Shown here: piece after piece, positions 17,293-28,705 of the stretch | How the letters are laid out: the number at the start of each line of letters is the position of its first letter | Position numbering within the stretch: position 1 is the first letter of the stretch | Source of the DNA: CAZXYS01 sp964645005 | GTDB taxonomy: Bacteria; Bacteroidota; Ignavibacteria; Kapaibacteriales; UBA2268 | Length of the DNA stretch: 58,626 nucleotides | Assembly: GCA_964645005.1 (NCBI GenBank) | Contig: CAZXYS010000028.1 | Coordinates: 1-58,626, forward strand | Direction: 5' to 3' | Translations under genes and position numbers: made by a program | Notes under the pieces: generated by a model | The model's input: only the letters and a program-made list of their open reading frames with translations | Databases searched by the model: none | What the model was told of the DNA's origin: nothing

Positions 17293-18957
17293 ATGTCAGG
17301 TAATGATTCTACATACTATTTGATAATAATTGCCGCGGCAATCTTGCTTTTTATTCCCGGTCTCGGTTCGGCGCCGCTATTTGACTGGGATGAGATCAAC
17401 TTCGCTGAATCATCCCGCGAGATGCTCGTCACCGGCGATTATCTGACCGTCCGCATTGATTACAAGCCATTCCACGAGAAACCGCCCTATTTCATGTGGC
17501 TGCAGGCTGCGTCAATGAAAGCCTTCGGCGTCAACGAATTCGCCGCCCGCCTGCCCAACGCTTTGATTGGAATCGTCACCCTTGTACTGATATTCGCCAT
17601 AGGCAAAGAATTCCGGGACAGAAAATTCGGTCTGTTCTGGTGTCTGACTTATGTGGGATCATTCCTGCCGCACTTTTATTTCCGCACAGGCATTATTGAC
17701 CCGGTATTCAATCTTTTCATCTTCTTAGGCGCCTACTTTCTTATCCTGTATTTCAGCAAAAATCCGGAAACAATTGAATTAAAATACAAAAACAGCGCTG
17801 TAATTTTAGCCGGATCTTTCGCCGGTATGGCAGTTCTGACGAAAGGTCCTGTCGGGTGGCTGCTGATAGCGCTTTCCTTCCTCGCATACTGGTATTTCAG
17901 GCGGAAAGAACTTAAATTCCCATTAAAGGAATTCCTTATCTTTTCGATCATAGCTGCCGTTCCAATGGTCATCTGGTATATTTTTGTTTATATCAAATTC
18001 CCGCAGGAAAACATCCTCGTGCAATTCATCGAATATCAAATCAGGCTGCTAACAACCGAAGACGCCAGCCACGGCGGTCCGTTCTACTATCATTTCATAA
18101 TCCTGCTTTTCGGCTGTTTTCCCGCATCATTCCTTGCATTGCAGGAACTTTCGGCAAAGCGCACAAACAATCTCTACCAAAAAAATTTGAAACTCTGGCT
18201 GCTAATACTATTGATTGTGGTTCTCGTAGTATTTTCCATTGTAAAAACCAAGATAGTCCATTACTCATCGCTGGCATATTTCCCGATAACATTTTTCGCC
18301 GCCGAAGCCATCTATAGAATCCTGTTCGAAAACAAGAAATTGAACAAGATAATTCTCTGGTCAATGCTTATAATTGGGATGCTGTTAGCCGCTGCCATCT
18401 TTCTTTTTCCCTATGTGTTGATGAATATTGAACAGTATCTTCCCAAAATCGAGAGACAATTCACACGGCAGATACTCCAGACAAATGTAAGCTGGTCGTG
18501 GCTTGATCTGCTGCCGGGTGCGTTGTACTTCTTAGCGGTCATAGCTGCGGCGTTTTTCCTATTGTCGAAAGAGTTCAAAAAAGGGTTCATAACAATGTTC
18601 GGCTCGACGGCGCTTGTAATTTTTGCTTTATTATTTGTTCTGGCGCCGAAGATCTCGCAGTACACACAGGGCGCTATGGTCGAATTCTACAAAAGCAAAC
18701 AGAATTGCAACTGCTACGTGACCCCTCTCGGCTTCAAGAGCTACGCCCAGTATTTCTACACCCGCCGCCCGCCGGAAACGTCTCTCCACAGACTAAACAT
18801 TCCTTCCGATGATGTCGAGAAATGGCTCTTGGAAGGCAATATCGACAAGCCCGCCTATTTCGTTGTCAAAAACACGAAGAAAGACAGATACCTCGACAAG
18901 TACAGACTCAAATTCCTTTATGCGAAGAACGGCTATGCGTTTTTGAAAAGGGAGTAG
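17293..18957 (+). CDS. GT39/ArnT-like membrane glycosyltransferase
   Basis: A 554-residue GT-C enzyme of the dolichyl-phosphate-mannose mannosyltransferase/ArnT type. The first periplasmic loop has FDWDEINFAESSREM (30-44) with D31 and D33-E34, then HEKPPYFMWL (61-70); both are hallmarks of the family. About eleven hydrophobic helices and a soluble tail follow. It transfers a sugar from a polyprenyl-phosphate carrier to lipid A, protein or another acceptor at the periplasmic face. It probably shares a transcript with the PAP2 gene. Confidence 0.88.
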   Translation: MSGNDSTYYLIIIAAAILLFIPGLGSAPLFDWDEINFAESSREMLVTGDYLTVRIDYKPFHEKPPYFMWLQAASMKAFGVNEFAARLPNALIGIVTLVLIFAIGKEFRDRKFGLFWCLTYVGSFLPHFYFRTGIIDPVFNLFIFLGAYFLILYFSKNPETIELKYKNSAVILAGSFAGMAVLTKGPVGWLLIALSFLAYWYFRRKELKFPLKEFLIFSIIAAVPMVIWYIFVYIKFPQENILVQFIEYQIRLLTTEDASHGGPFYYHFIILLFGCFPASFLALQELSAKRTNNLYQKNLKLWLLILLIVVLVVFSIVKTKIVHYSSLAYFPITFFAAEAIYRILFENKKLNKIILWSMLIIGMLLAAAIFLFPYVLMNIEQYLPKIERQFTRQILQTNVSWSWLDLLPGALYFLAVIAAAFFLLSKEFKKGFITMFGSTALVIFALLFVLAPKISQYTQGAMVEFYKSKQNCNCYVTPLGFKSYAQYFYTRRPPETSLHRLNIPSDDVEKWLLEGNIDKPAYFVVKNTKKDRYLDKYRLKFLYAKNGYAFLKRE

Positions 18958-19367
18958 TATAATTCACACCAAAATTTTCAATCAATAATGAAAAAAAGTT
19001 AATTCTTATACGTATGAAAATTATTTGGATTCATTTTTTAAATATCTGACGGGGGAGCTATGAAATTAATCAATTATGAAAATTTTTAAATAAATTAAAA
19101 TTTGTTCATTTTTCTAAATAAAATTTATTATATTGGACATAGCAACTATAACATCTGATAATATAAAATCTATTTAAAAATAAGATCAATCCCCCCTTAT
19201 TTGTATATCTCAATGATTCATTGTGTTCATCAATGATTTCATGAAAAATTACCAGCACATACAAAGTTAATTAATTACAGATTAACAGATTGGCATTAGT
19301 TTTGTTTAATAGTATGAGAATGATATTGACAATAATTATAAAGTTAAACTAATCATAGAGTTACATT
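18958..19367 (+). promoter_or_regulatory. Upstream region of surface locus 1
   Basis: About 410 very AT-rich bases before the giant modular protein. It holds the sigma-54-like element at 19291-19305 and a C6 tract (ATCCCCCCTTA) near 19187. No gene is seen. Confidence 0.5.
19291..19305 (+). promoter_or_regulatory. Sigma-54-like -24/-12 element, near match
   Basis: TGGCAT-N5-TTGT, with the correct spacing for an RpoN promoter (TGGYRY...TTGC). The last base of the -12 box is T instead of C. It sits 63 bases upstream of the ATG at 19368. It is weaker than the elements at 45213 and 54161. Confidence 0.4.
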
Positions 19368-22300
19368 ATGTTCCGACCTAAATACTACCTAATCCTCTCA
19401 ATAGTGCTGCTTTTCGGCTTTATGGCTGCCGAAATGCAAGCACAGCAGCCGAGAATGATCTCTTATCAGGGCGTACTAACCAATAATTCAGGCGATCCGG
19501 TCGACGACAGTCAATATACACTGACTTTCAGGATATATGAGTCGCCGGACGCTCAGCAGGAACTCTGGTCTGAGACGCATGAAACCACGACTTCAGATGG
19601 TGTCTTCGATATAATTTTGGGCGAGAAAAACGCACTCGATTTGCCTTTTGACAAACAATACTGGATTGGTATCAGCTGCGGATCCAATCCTGAGATGAAA
19701 CCACGCCTCCCGCTTGTATCGGCGCCGTATTCGATGCGATCGAGCGTATCCGAAGCGCTTAGCCCCGACGCAAAAGGTGCCGTATTAAGCATTAATGGTC
19801 TCGAAGGACATTTGCAGATAAAAGGTGAGGGCAGCGCTGTGGTTTCACAGGATGGCAATACCATTAAAATCATGGCTGAAGATACCGGCATAAAGAAATT
19901 GGCGAATATTGACCAGTCGATAAAAATTATCGATCCCGAAGGTCCAGAAACAAAAATTTCTATAAAAGACAGTTCATTGACGCAGGAAAAATTTGCAAAG
20001 GATCTCGCTTTCCCGCCGAGCGGTTCCGCTGGCGGCGATTTAGTAGGCAATTATCCTGATCCGACAATTGCAGATAAAGCTGTGACTTCAGCAAAAATCG
20101 CCGACAGGTCTATCACGCAGGACAAACTTGCTGAAGGTCTTACTATCCCTCTGACCGGCGAAGCTGGCGGCGATTTGACAGGAACCTACCCCAATCCTGA
20201 AATTGCTGCCGACGCTGTTAGCACTGAGGAAATCAGTGACAATGCGGTAACCGACGCTAAAATAACAGGCATGGGCTGGGATAAATTAATCAATCCTCCC
20301 TCATCATTTCCACCGGGCGGCGATGCAGGAGGCGCACTTGTCGGCTCCTACCCGAATCCCGAGATAGCCGGCGGTGTGATTGGAACCGATGAATTGGCTA
20401 ATGAGTCGGTCACTACCGAAAAACTCTCGCCGGATATCAGTCTGCCATTAACCGGCGAAGCTGGCGGCGACCTTACAGGCGATTATCCCAATCCGCGGAT
20501 TGATGATGGCGCTGTAACGACCAACAAAATAGTTGCAAATGCTGTCACAAGTGAAAAGATCGAGGATGGGGCTGTCTCACGTGATAAAATCGGAGATGGC
20601 TCAGTTAATGATCAAAAAATTTCCGATGTCCACTGGAATAAAATCACTTCGAAGCCTGATTACTATCCGCCGGGAGGCAATGCCGGAGGCGATCTTTCAG
20701 GGACTTATCCTTCCCCGACGGTAGAGAGAATACAGGGGAATCGCATTTCAACTTCAAATCCACAACCGAATGAAATCCTCAAGTGGAACGGCACAGTCTG
20801 GGTACCTTCAGAGGATAATTTCAACAGTTATTCAGCAGGTGATGGGATTGAAATTGACGGCGATATTATCAATAACATCGGCGATATCGATCCCGACGAC
20901 GATTTGCTGAAATCCGCCCAATTTTCAGGCGATGTCACCGGAACTTATGATAACACTAAAGTAGAGAAAATTCAGAATCGATCTGTCAGTACAACTGAGC
21001 CATCTGACGGACAGATCTTAAAATGGGACGGCAGTGCGTGGGCACCTGCCGAAGATGACGACGGAACGAGTTATAGCGCTGGTACCGGAATAAATATTAA
21101 TGGCANNNNNNNNNNNNNNNNNNNNNNNNNNNNNNNNNNNNNNNNNNNNNNNNNNNNNNNNNNNNNNNNNNNNNNNNNNNNNNNNNNNNNNNNNNNNNNN
21201 NNNNNATACCGGCGATACCGACGCCAGCGATGATATAACCAATAGTACCAGCGCAGGGGGCGATTTATCAGGTACCTATCCGGATCCCGATGTAGTGTCA
21301 CTTCGCGGCAATACCATCTCCTCAACAAATCCCGATAATGGGCAGGTATTGAAATGGGATGGAAGCTCATGGTCGCCATCAGAAGATGACGACGGAACGA
21401 GTTATAGCGCTGGTACCGGAATAAATATTAATGGCACTACTATAGAAAATACCGGCGATACCGACGCCAGCGATGATATAACCAATAGTACCAGCGCAGG
21501 GGGAGATCTTTCGGGGACATATCCGAATCCTGATGTAGTGTCACTCCGCGGCAATACCATATCATCGACAAATCCCGATAATGGGCAGGTATTGAAATGG
21601 GACGGCAGTGCGTGGGCACCTTCAGCCGATAACGGTGAAGCATATAGCGCCGGCACAGGAATAAATATTAATGGCGCTACTATAGAAAATACCGGCGATA
21701 CCGATGCCAGCGATGATATAACCAATAGTACCAGCGCAGGGGGAGATCTTTCGGGGACATATCCGAATCCTGATGTAGTGTCACTCCGCGGCAATACCAT
21801 ATCATCGACAAATCCCGATAATGGGCAGGTATTGAAATGGGACGGCAGTGCGTGGGCACCTTCAGCCGATAACGGTGAAGCATATAGCGCCGGCACAGGA
21901 ATAAATATTAATGGCGCTACTATAGAAAATACCGGCGATACCGATGCCAGCGATGATATAACCAATAGCACAAGTGCAGGGGGCGATTTATCAGGTACAT
22001 ATCCGAATCCTGATGTAGTCTCATTACGCGGAAATTCCATTTCCACTACCTCACCGTCCGACGGGCAGGTCTTGCAGTGGGACGGAAGTGCATGGACGCC
22101 GGCGGATGTCAGCGGCGGTTCATACAATGCAGGTAACGGCATTAGTATTAACAATAATACAATTAATAATACGGGTGATACGGACGCCAGCGATGACATA
22201 ACAACAAGCACCGGCGCAGGCGGAGATCTTTCTGGCAGCTATCCCGATCCAACAGTGGAAAAAATTCAGGGTAAATCAGTTTCTACAGTTTCACCTACAA

Positions 22301-25260
22301 ATGGTCAGGTACTCAAATGGGACGGCAATTCCTGGGCGCCATCGAATGACAGGGTAAATAATTATGTTGCCGGAACCGGTATTAAGATCAGCGGTAATCG
22401 CATTGAAAACACGGGTGATACTTATAAATATGATGATATAACTACTTCTACCGACGCGGAAGGCGATCTGACGGGTAAATATCCCGATCCCGAAGTAAGA
22501 GCTATCCGGGGTAATTCAATATCTTCGACAGATCCTGCAAATGGGCAGATATTAAAGTGGAATGGTTCTGATTGGGAACCAGTAGATGGACAGAATTATT
22601 CGGGCGGAACCGGTATCAATATTAGCGGCTCGACCATTTCGAACACCGGCGATACTGATCCCGACGATGATATAACGGAAAATTCCAGTGCGGGCGGAGA
22701 TCTTTCCGGTACGTATCCAAATCCTGATGTTTTTGGCTTGCGAGGAAGACCTATAGCTGCCGACGTACCATCGAGCGGACAAGTCCTTACCTGGTCGGAT
22801 AATCAGTGGAAGCCTGTCGATGGTGCAAATTATGATGCGGGAACCGGCATTAATATTAGCGGTACGACCATTTCGAACACCGGAGATACCGATGCCAGCG
22901 ATGATATTACTACCAGCACCAGCGCCGGTGCAGACCTCGGCGGAACATATCCCGGTCCCAAAGTGATCGGCTTGCGAGGCAGAGCCATATCCACAACCTC
23001 ACCAACCAGCGGGCAGGTGCTTAAATGGGATGGTTCCGAATGGGCGCCGTCAACAGATATAGGGGGCAATTACACCGGCGGCACCGGAATAAACATTAGT
23101 GGTACTACTATTATAAATACTGGAGATACAGATCCAAGCAATGACATCACAACCTCTACAAATGCATCAGGTGATCTTTCCGGCACCTATCCTGGTCCAT
23201 CAGTGATAAAATTAAGAGGTTATCCCATTTCCACAAATACACCTTCCAGTGGACAGGTTCTTAAGTGGAGCGGCTCAGCGTGGGGTCCGGCGGATATCGG
23301 CTCAGACATCTATCAAGCCGGAACAGGTATTTCAATAAATTCTGATGTAATAACTAATACCGGCGATACCGACGCTTCGGATGATATTACAAATACTACA
23401 TCCGCCGGCGGTGATCTTGCGGGAACTTATCCTAATCCCACTATTGCCAACACAACTCAGTCAGGCGATAATATTATCAATGCTATAAATAATTCGACGA
23501 GTAAAATTTCTCATAACAGGTTATCTTCTCAAGTAACAACACAGGGTAATACCTTCAATTCTGCTGATCAATTGCTGCAACTCGATGGCGATGCAAAGGT
23601 ACCGACCGATAATTTGCCGATAGCTACCGAAACTACTGTGGGTGTAGTCAAGGTTGACGGATCGACGATAGAAGTCGATTCCGAAGGCGAACTAAGCGTA
23701 GTCACCGGCGGCGGCGAAGTCATATATAACGCATCATCGAAACAAAATACTGCTGATTTAAGCGAGGGCGGACGGCTTTTTGATGTGGCTTATGCTGCTT
23801 CCTCAGGAACGGAAAATGCGCCCGGCGCCAGAATAAACGCTAAAAGCGGTACCGGAGGAAACACCGATGCAACTGCTCTTACTCTTGTAGCGAATGCCAA
23901 TGGCAGCGGTACAGCCAAAGCTATTGACGCAACTGGAATGATCGATACGGATGACAGCTACGCGCTTGAAGGAAATAAAATTCTTTCCGCAAATATTTCG
24001 AAAAAGAATCTCTTTACCGGTGTTGATGCCGGTAATACCACACATTCCGGCGAATATAACTCCGCTTACGGCATGAAAGCTCTGTCGAGCCTTGGCAGCG
24101 GCAAGAATAACACTGCCACAGGGTATTATGCTCTCGGAAATACTTCCGGCGGAAGTAATAATACGGCAATGGGATATGAGGCTTTGAGAAATAATTCCAG
24201 CGGCGATTTTAATCTGGCGGTTGGTAGTATTGCTCTGCATAGCAACACTTCCGGCGATTATAACACCGCCGTTGGCTATGAAACGCTCAACCAGAACAAT
24301 GGAAATTATAATACCTCACTGGGATACAGTTCATTGAAAAACAACACCAGCGGTCAGAATAATACGGCGCTTGGCGGCGAGACCATGGTCAATAATTCTA
24401 CAGGGAATAATAATACAGCAGTTGGTTATTTCGCGCTATATGAAAATACCAGCGGTTCTTATAATACCGGGCTGGGATATTACGCCCTTCAGGCAAATAC
24501 TACGGGAATAAAGAATACCAGCGTAGGCTATCAAGCCCTGAAAGCCAATACAACCGGCAAGAACAATTCTTCGCTCGGCTATGAATCTCTTCATCAGAAT
24601 CAAACTGGCGATGATAATACTTCAATGGGATTCCAGGCTATGAAAAGCAATTCCGGCGGTAATTCCAACAGTGCCATAGGTTATAAATCTCTCAGCAGCT
24701 TAAGTTCGGGATCGGGTAATTCGGCTTTGGGTAAGCAGACGCTTGAAACTATTACATCCGGTTCGAATAATACGGCTATAGGCTATCTTGCCGATGCCGG
24801 TTCGTCAAATCTGAGTAACGCAGCTGCAATCGGCTATCGAGCTTATGTCGAATCGAGCAATGCAATCGTGCTCGGAAGTATTGACGGAAAGAACGGCGCT
24901 TCTTCCAATACGAATGTAGGTATTGGAACGACTTCGCCGAATGCACGCCTTGATGTTAACGGCACTTTCCGTCTCGGCGATGACGGAACAAAAATGGATA
25001 ATATGATTGCCGCAAGTGTGAATCCCGGCTCATTCACGATTAGCTCTAATAGTTCACAGGTTGTATCTTTCAGCGTTTCGAATGCTCCGACAGGATCGGC
25101 TGTCACGATTAGTCCTAATGATGATCTCGGTAACGGCATCATAATAAATGCTGCCTGGGTTTCTTCCGCAGGCACAGTCAAAGCCCGCTTCCAGAATATC
25201 ACAGGAAGCGATAAGAATATAAACATGAACTTCCACATTGTTGTAATCAAAAAGAACTGA
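19368..25260 (+). CDS. Giant modular secreted fibre-like protein 1 (contains gap)
   Basis: A predicted secreted protein of at least 1934 residues once the N-gap at 21106-21205 is closed; with 100 N the frame breaks artificially. Layout: signal peptide (1-26, ending MQA), an N-terminal domain ISYQGVLTNNSGDPVDD to PYSMR (about 31-125), then about 16 modules carrying GGDL-x-G-x-YP-x-P. Eleven or so of these are full 76-80-residue units with GQVLKWDGSAW, AGTGININ and NTGDTDASDDIT. A 17-residue-period region follows (24058-24790), then VGIGTTSPNARLDVNG and a C-terminal domain without a T9SS sorting signal. It resembles phage tail fibres and trimeric adhesins, so a surface fibre or adhesin role is inferred. 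The T9SS partner gene starts four bases after the stop. Confidence 0.85.
21106..21205. other. Assembly gap (100 N)
   Basis: Placeholder of 100 N within the 240-base repeats. The sequence on both sides matches an intact copy at 21383-21482, where only 12 bases separate the flanks. A true gap of 12 bases plus any number of 240-base units restores one open frame (1738 coding bases before, 4055 after). Confidence 0.95.
21481..21960 (+). repeat. Perfect 240-bp tandem duplication
   Basis: Bases 21481-21720 and 21721-21960 are identical. Each copy is one 80-residue module of the giant protein. Neighbouring modules before 21481 and after 21960 are similar but diverged, so this is a recent duplication. 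Confidence 0.93.
24058..24790 (+). repeat. 51-bp (17-residue) coding repeats
   Basis: About fourteen copies of a 17-residue unit with consensus N-T-x-[VLI]-G-Y-x-A-L-x-x-N-T-S-G-x-x, e.g. NTAVGYFALYENTSGSY. The period is strict over most copies. Similar repeats occur in tail-fibre-like and adhesin-like proteins and probably form a beta-roll. Confidence 0.85.
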
Positions 25261-25264
25261 TAAT

Positions 25265-26188
25265 ATGAGATACTTATTTTTCAAAATAGTAAAGTTACTG
25301 CCGTTAATCCTGATTTTGCTATGCAATTCGGAATTAACTGCGCAAAAAGTTGAAAGAAGCGTGATTTCTACCGGCGGCGGAATTACCGCAGGAAAAAATT
25401 ATGCGGTCCACGGTTCTTTCGGGCAGTCAGCAGTAGGAATAACAACTATAAACGTTGCTGTCCAAAAAGCCGGCTTCTGGCACAGGGCTGCCGAAAGAAT
25501 AAAAGCCCCCGGCGGCGGATCTACTATTGCTATACCCGTCGTGCAGGGCAATGTTGGTGAGAGGATTGAAGTACCTCTTATCCTTCAGCAGTCACATCAT
25601 CTCCTGCAAAACGGCGCCGAGACTTTCGAAGCACACATCAAATTCAATGGTACGGTCATAGAACCTGTTAACGAGGATGCTGATTACTACTTCGAGGGCG
25701 ATAGCTGCATCATGACTGTCACCGGCAGGCTCACCGATACTCTGGGAATTTTGAAGAATATTCCTTTTCGGATAAAGCTTGGCAATGCTGAAAAGACAGA
25801 AATAAGGCTGATTTCATTCAAATGGAATGAGACAAATGATATCAACATAGTTATCAAGCACGGGAGGTTGGAAATACTCAATATCTGTCGTGAGGGCGGA
25901 AAATTGCGGCTCGTAAAGAGAGGCGTTCAGGCTTCTCTTATGAATACTTATCCGAATCCCGCGCAGGATCAGGTAAATATTGAATTTTCCCTGAATGAAA
26001 AAGGTATGACCTCTCTCTATCTCGTAGATAATTACGGCAAAAAGCTGAAAGACCTCTACAGAGCTAATGCCGCGCCCGGGGAACATCAGTTCGAAGCTGA
26101 ATTGGACAATGTACCGAGCGGCGCTTATTTTCTTGTACTATTAACACCAAATGAGATTTACGCAAAAAGATTGATAATTAAAAAATAG
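25265..26188 (+). CDS. T9SS-secreted protein with GFW motif
   Basis: A 307-residue secreted protein. The signal peptide is residues 1-26 (ends LTA). The N-terminal pattern is ISTGGGITAGKNY, GSFGQSAVG and QKAGFW (about 35-75). A beta-rich middle, about 80-210, resembles a cohesin-like or Ig-like domain. The C-terminal MNTYPNPAQDQVNIEF... KRLIIKK (about 225-307) is a type A T9SS sorting domain, so it should be exported and anchored or released at the surface. It lies between the giant fibre-like protein and the OmpA-domain barrel gene, with spacings of 4 and 6 bases, so the three form one operon. Confidence 0.87.
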   Translation: MRYLFFKIVKLLPLILILLCNSELTAQKVERSVISTGGGITAGKNYAVHGSFGQSAVGITTINVAVQKAGFWHRAAERIKAPGGGSTIAIPVVQGNVGERIEVPLILQQSHHLLQNGAETFEAHIKFNGTVIEPVNEDADYYFEGDSCIMTVTGRLTDTLGILKNIPFRIKLGNAEKTEIRLISFKWNETNDINIVIKHGRLEILNICREGGKLRLVKRGVQASLMNTYPNPAQDQVNIEFSLNEKGMTSLYLVDNYGKKLKDLYRANAAPGEHQFEAELDNVPSGAYFLVLLTPNEIYAKRLIIKK

Positions 26189-26194
26189 AGGAAC

Positions 26195-28216
26195 ATGAAA
26201 ATAAAACTGATCATAAGGCTGGCATTTATTGCATTAATTCTGTTGAATTGGGTAAACCCCGCCTTTTCATCTGACAATCCGTTACTACAGGATGACGGTG
26301 AAGAACTTCATTGGCGGGCAGGACTTACCGGCGATTTGAATTATAATCTGCACTATCCCGGATTTAACAGCTTGAGGGGGATTCCAAGCTGCTGTCCCGA
26401 GTATAAGTTTGGAAAAGGGACCGGTTATAATATCGGCGGTCTGTTCGAATTGCCGGTCAGTGAGAATATTTTCTTTGGGCTGGAAACCCTGTACAGAAGC
26501 ATTGATGGCAAGCTGGTTTATGTCGAGGACAGGCTCGTAAATAATTCTCAAAATGAAGCTGTAAAAGGCAAATTCGAACACAGCATAGATTCGAAGATCA
26601 GCTTATTCGAGATTCAGCCTTATGTAAGCTATGGTCTGACTGATAAGATATCACTTAAAACCGGGATTGGAATCGGCTTCATTGATAAAGCTAAATTCAA
26701 TCAAACCGAAAAAATTCTCGACCCCGGCGATATCCGCTTCGAGAATGACCTGCGAACGCGTATGACCTATTCAGGTGAAATACCGAATACTTCCGCATTT
26801 AATACCGGTTTCATTGTGGGATTGAATTATGCACTGCCACTGAATAGCGTGGGAAATATTCACCTTTTGCCTGAAATAGCATACGAGCAAGGATTTACGG
26901 ATTTAATCAACAGCGATAATTGGAAAGTCGGTTCCATAAGTCTTGGTGTTTCTCTGCGATATTCCCATGCGCCAAATCTGTCTGAAGCGGTCATGCCGGG
27001 AACGCCATTGCCAGATCCCGCACCGGAACCGGATATTAAGCCTATTGCAGCGAAGCTCGACGCCGGTTTGAAAACTTTCTTTGTCGATTCGGAAAATGTT
27101 GAAAAGCCTGCTGAGAAGCTCATTGTCAGAAATATAGTTTCTGTCAAACCTTATGCGCCGCTGAATTATATTTTTTTCGAAAACTCGTCCTCTGAAATTC
27201 CCGGAAGATACGCCCGAATTGAGCCTGAAGAGACCGATGATTTCGATTTCGAGCAATTTAACGGTGTAAATACCCTCGAAGTCTATTATCATATATTAAA
27301 TATAATCGGTAAAAATATGCAGCGTAATCCGAAGATAAGTATGACGATTACCGGCTGCAATTCCAACACAGGCGCGGAAGAAAATAATCTGCCGCTGTCG
27401 AAAGCGCGCGCGGAAAATGTCGCCGGCTACTTTAAGGATGTGTGGGACATATCACCGGATAGAATAAATATCGAAAGCAGGAATCTGCCCGCCAATCCTT
27501 CGACCCCCGATTCTGAAGACGGTTTGGCAGAAAATCGCAGAGTGGAGATAACTTTTGATAATAATAAAATTCTTGAGCCTATCGTATTTTACGACACAAC
27601 AAAAACTGTGAATTTCCCGAAAATGCGCATAAAACCTGATGTATTCGCCAATAAAGGCATAAGCAAATGGCAAGTGAAAGCTCGCCAGGGTGGAGAAACC
27701 CTTTTCTCAAAATCAGGGCAGGAGGATTTACCCCGCACATTGGAATGGGATATGCCCGAAAATGAGAACTTCATTCCGGCAAACAGGAAGCCGATGTATG
27801 TTTCTCTAAATGTCGAAGATAATGAGAAGAATTTCCAAAAAGTGTCATCTGATCCGATAAAAGTCAAACAAGTCGTACACCAGGAAACGCGTATCGAGCA
27901 GTACAGCCTGATAATCTTTGATTTCAACACAAGTGAGATATCCGATCATAACCGCCAGATCTTGGATATAGTAAGGGAAAGCATCGAACCCGAATCGAAA
28001 GTAACAATCCAGGGCTACACCGACAGAACCGGTGACATCGAATACAACAAGCAATTATCACAGAGAAGGGCGGAAGCTATAGCAGAAGCATTGAACATTG
28101 ATAAGTTCCGGGCAAAAGGTGTCGGCAACTCGGTGCTTTTATTCCCGAACGACACACCGGAAGGTCGTTTCTACTGCCGGACGGTGAGGATTACGATTGA
28201 GACGCCTTTGAAGTAA
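26195..28216 (+). CDS. Outer-membrane barrel protein with two OmpA domains
   Basis: A 673-residue protein. The signal peptide ends near 25; residues 40-258 have alternating beta strands typical of an outer-membrane barrel. A first OmpA-like domain spans about 320-455 (TGCNSNTGAEENN, SKARAENVAGYF, ENRRVEITF), and a second about 570-670 (FDFNTSEISDHN, GYTDRTGDIEYNKQLSQRRA). OmpA domains bind peptidoglycan. As third gene of surface locus 1 it may anchor the fibre-like protein in the envelope (inference). The start is ATG at 26195 with GAGGA upstream. Confidence 0.88.
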   Translation: MKIKLIIRLAFIALILLNWVNPAFSSDNPLLQDDGEELHWRAGLTGDLNYNLHYPGFNSLRGIPSCCPEYKFGKGTGYNIGGLFELPVSENIFFGLETLYRSIDGKLVYVEDRLVNNSQNEAVKGKFEHSIDSKISLFEIQPYVSYGLTDKISLKTGIGIGFIDKAKFNQTEKILDPGDIRFENDLRTRMTYSGEIPNTSAFNTGFIVGLNYALPLNSVGNIHLLPEIAYEQGFTDLINSDNWKVGSISLGVSLRYSHAPNLSEAVMPGTPLPDPAPEPDIKPIAAKLDAGLKTFFVDSENVEKPAEKLIVRNIVSVKPYAPLNYIFFENSSSEIPGRYARIEPEETDDFDFEQFNGVNTLEVYYHILNIIGKNMQRNPKISMTITGCNSNTGAEENNLPLSKARAENVAGYFKDVWDISPDRINIESRNLPANPSTPDSEDGLAENRRVEITFDNNKILEPIVFYDTTKTVNFPKMRIKPDVFANKGISKWQVKARQGGETLFSKSGQEDLPRTLEWDMPENENFIPANRKPMYVSLNVEDNEKNFQKVSSDPIKVKQVVHQETRIEQYSLIIFDFNTSEISDHNRQILDIVRESIEPESKVTIQGYTDRTGDIEYNKQLSQRRAEAIAEALNIDKFRAKGVGNSVLLFPNDTPEGRFYCRTVRITIETPLK

Positions 28217-28235
28217 GTTTGTTAGTTATTATTGA

Positions 28236-28705
28236 TCAAAATAGTTTATCTAAATATTTTTTCAAAGGTTGGGTAAAATCAATAAATTCGAAATTTAGAT
28301 TAAATTCATTTTTAATTTTTTCAACAATTTTTATTTGTGAACTGATATCCCTGCTGATATATCCGTCTATATTTCTGTTATGGATTTGTCCGAAAAGCTT
28401 ACAATCATTGATCACAACTTGTCTTTTCTCATTCAATTCATTTCTGTATTTCAGTATGCTATTATAGAATTGCCCTGAAGTTTTAGCATCAAAATAATCA
28501 AATGTTAATTTTTTATTGATTGAAGACTCAATAAATTATCAGGATCATCCTTTACGCTATATTCAGACACAACTATTGTCGATAAAAACATGTCTGTTTT
28601 CTGTTCTAGAAAATACTTGTAATATTCTACGGCATTTTCGTGATATTCATCATCATGCTTAAGAAGTCTAATACAAAAAGAAGTGTCCAACAAAACTTTA
28701 TTCAT
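28236..28705 (-). pseudogene. PIN-domain (VapC-like) gene with a frameshift
   Basis: A PIN-domain ribonuclease-type gene split into two frames. The first frame (28705-28505) encodes MNKVLLDTSFCIRLL with the first catalytic aspartate and the conserved glutamate in VVSEYSV. The second encodes LTFDYFDAKTSGQFYNS, VINDCKLFGQIHN and GYISRDI with the remaining acidic residues, ending at 28236. Adding one A to the A6 run (28509-28514) joins them into about 156 residues with the usual PIN order. It overlaps the upstream partner gene by eight bases, a toxin-antitoxin-like layout. It is either inactivated or a homopolymer sequencing error. Confidence 0.78.

Noticed and set aside
21018..25250. Long minus-strand open frames opposite the giant protein
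   Set aside because: They mirror the repeat codons of the plus-strand gene and have no start signals or domains of their own.
28219..28467. Plus-strand 82-codon open frame after the OmpA gene
   Set aside because: It is antisense to the second half of the PIN-domain gene, whose family motifs are clear.
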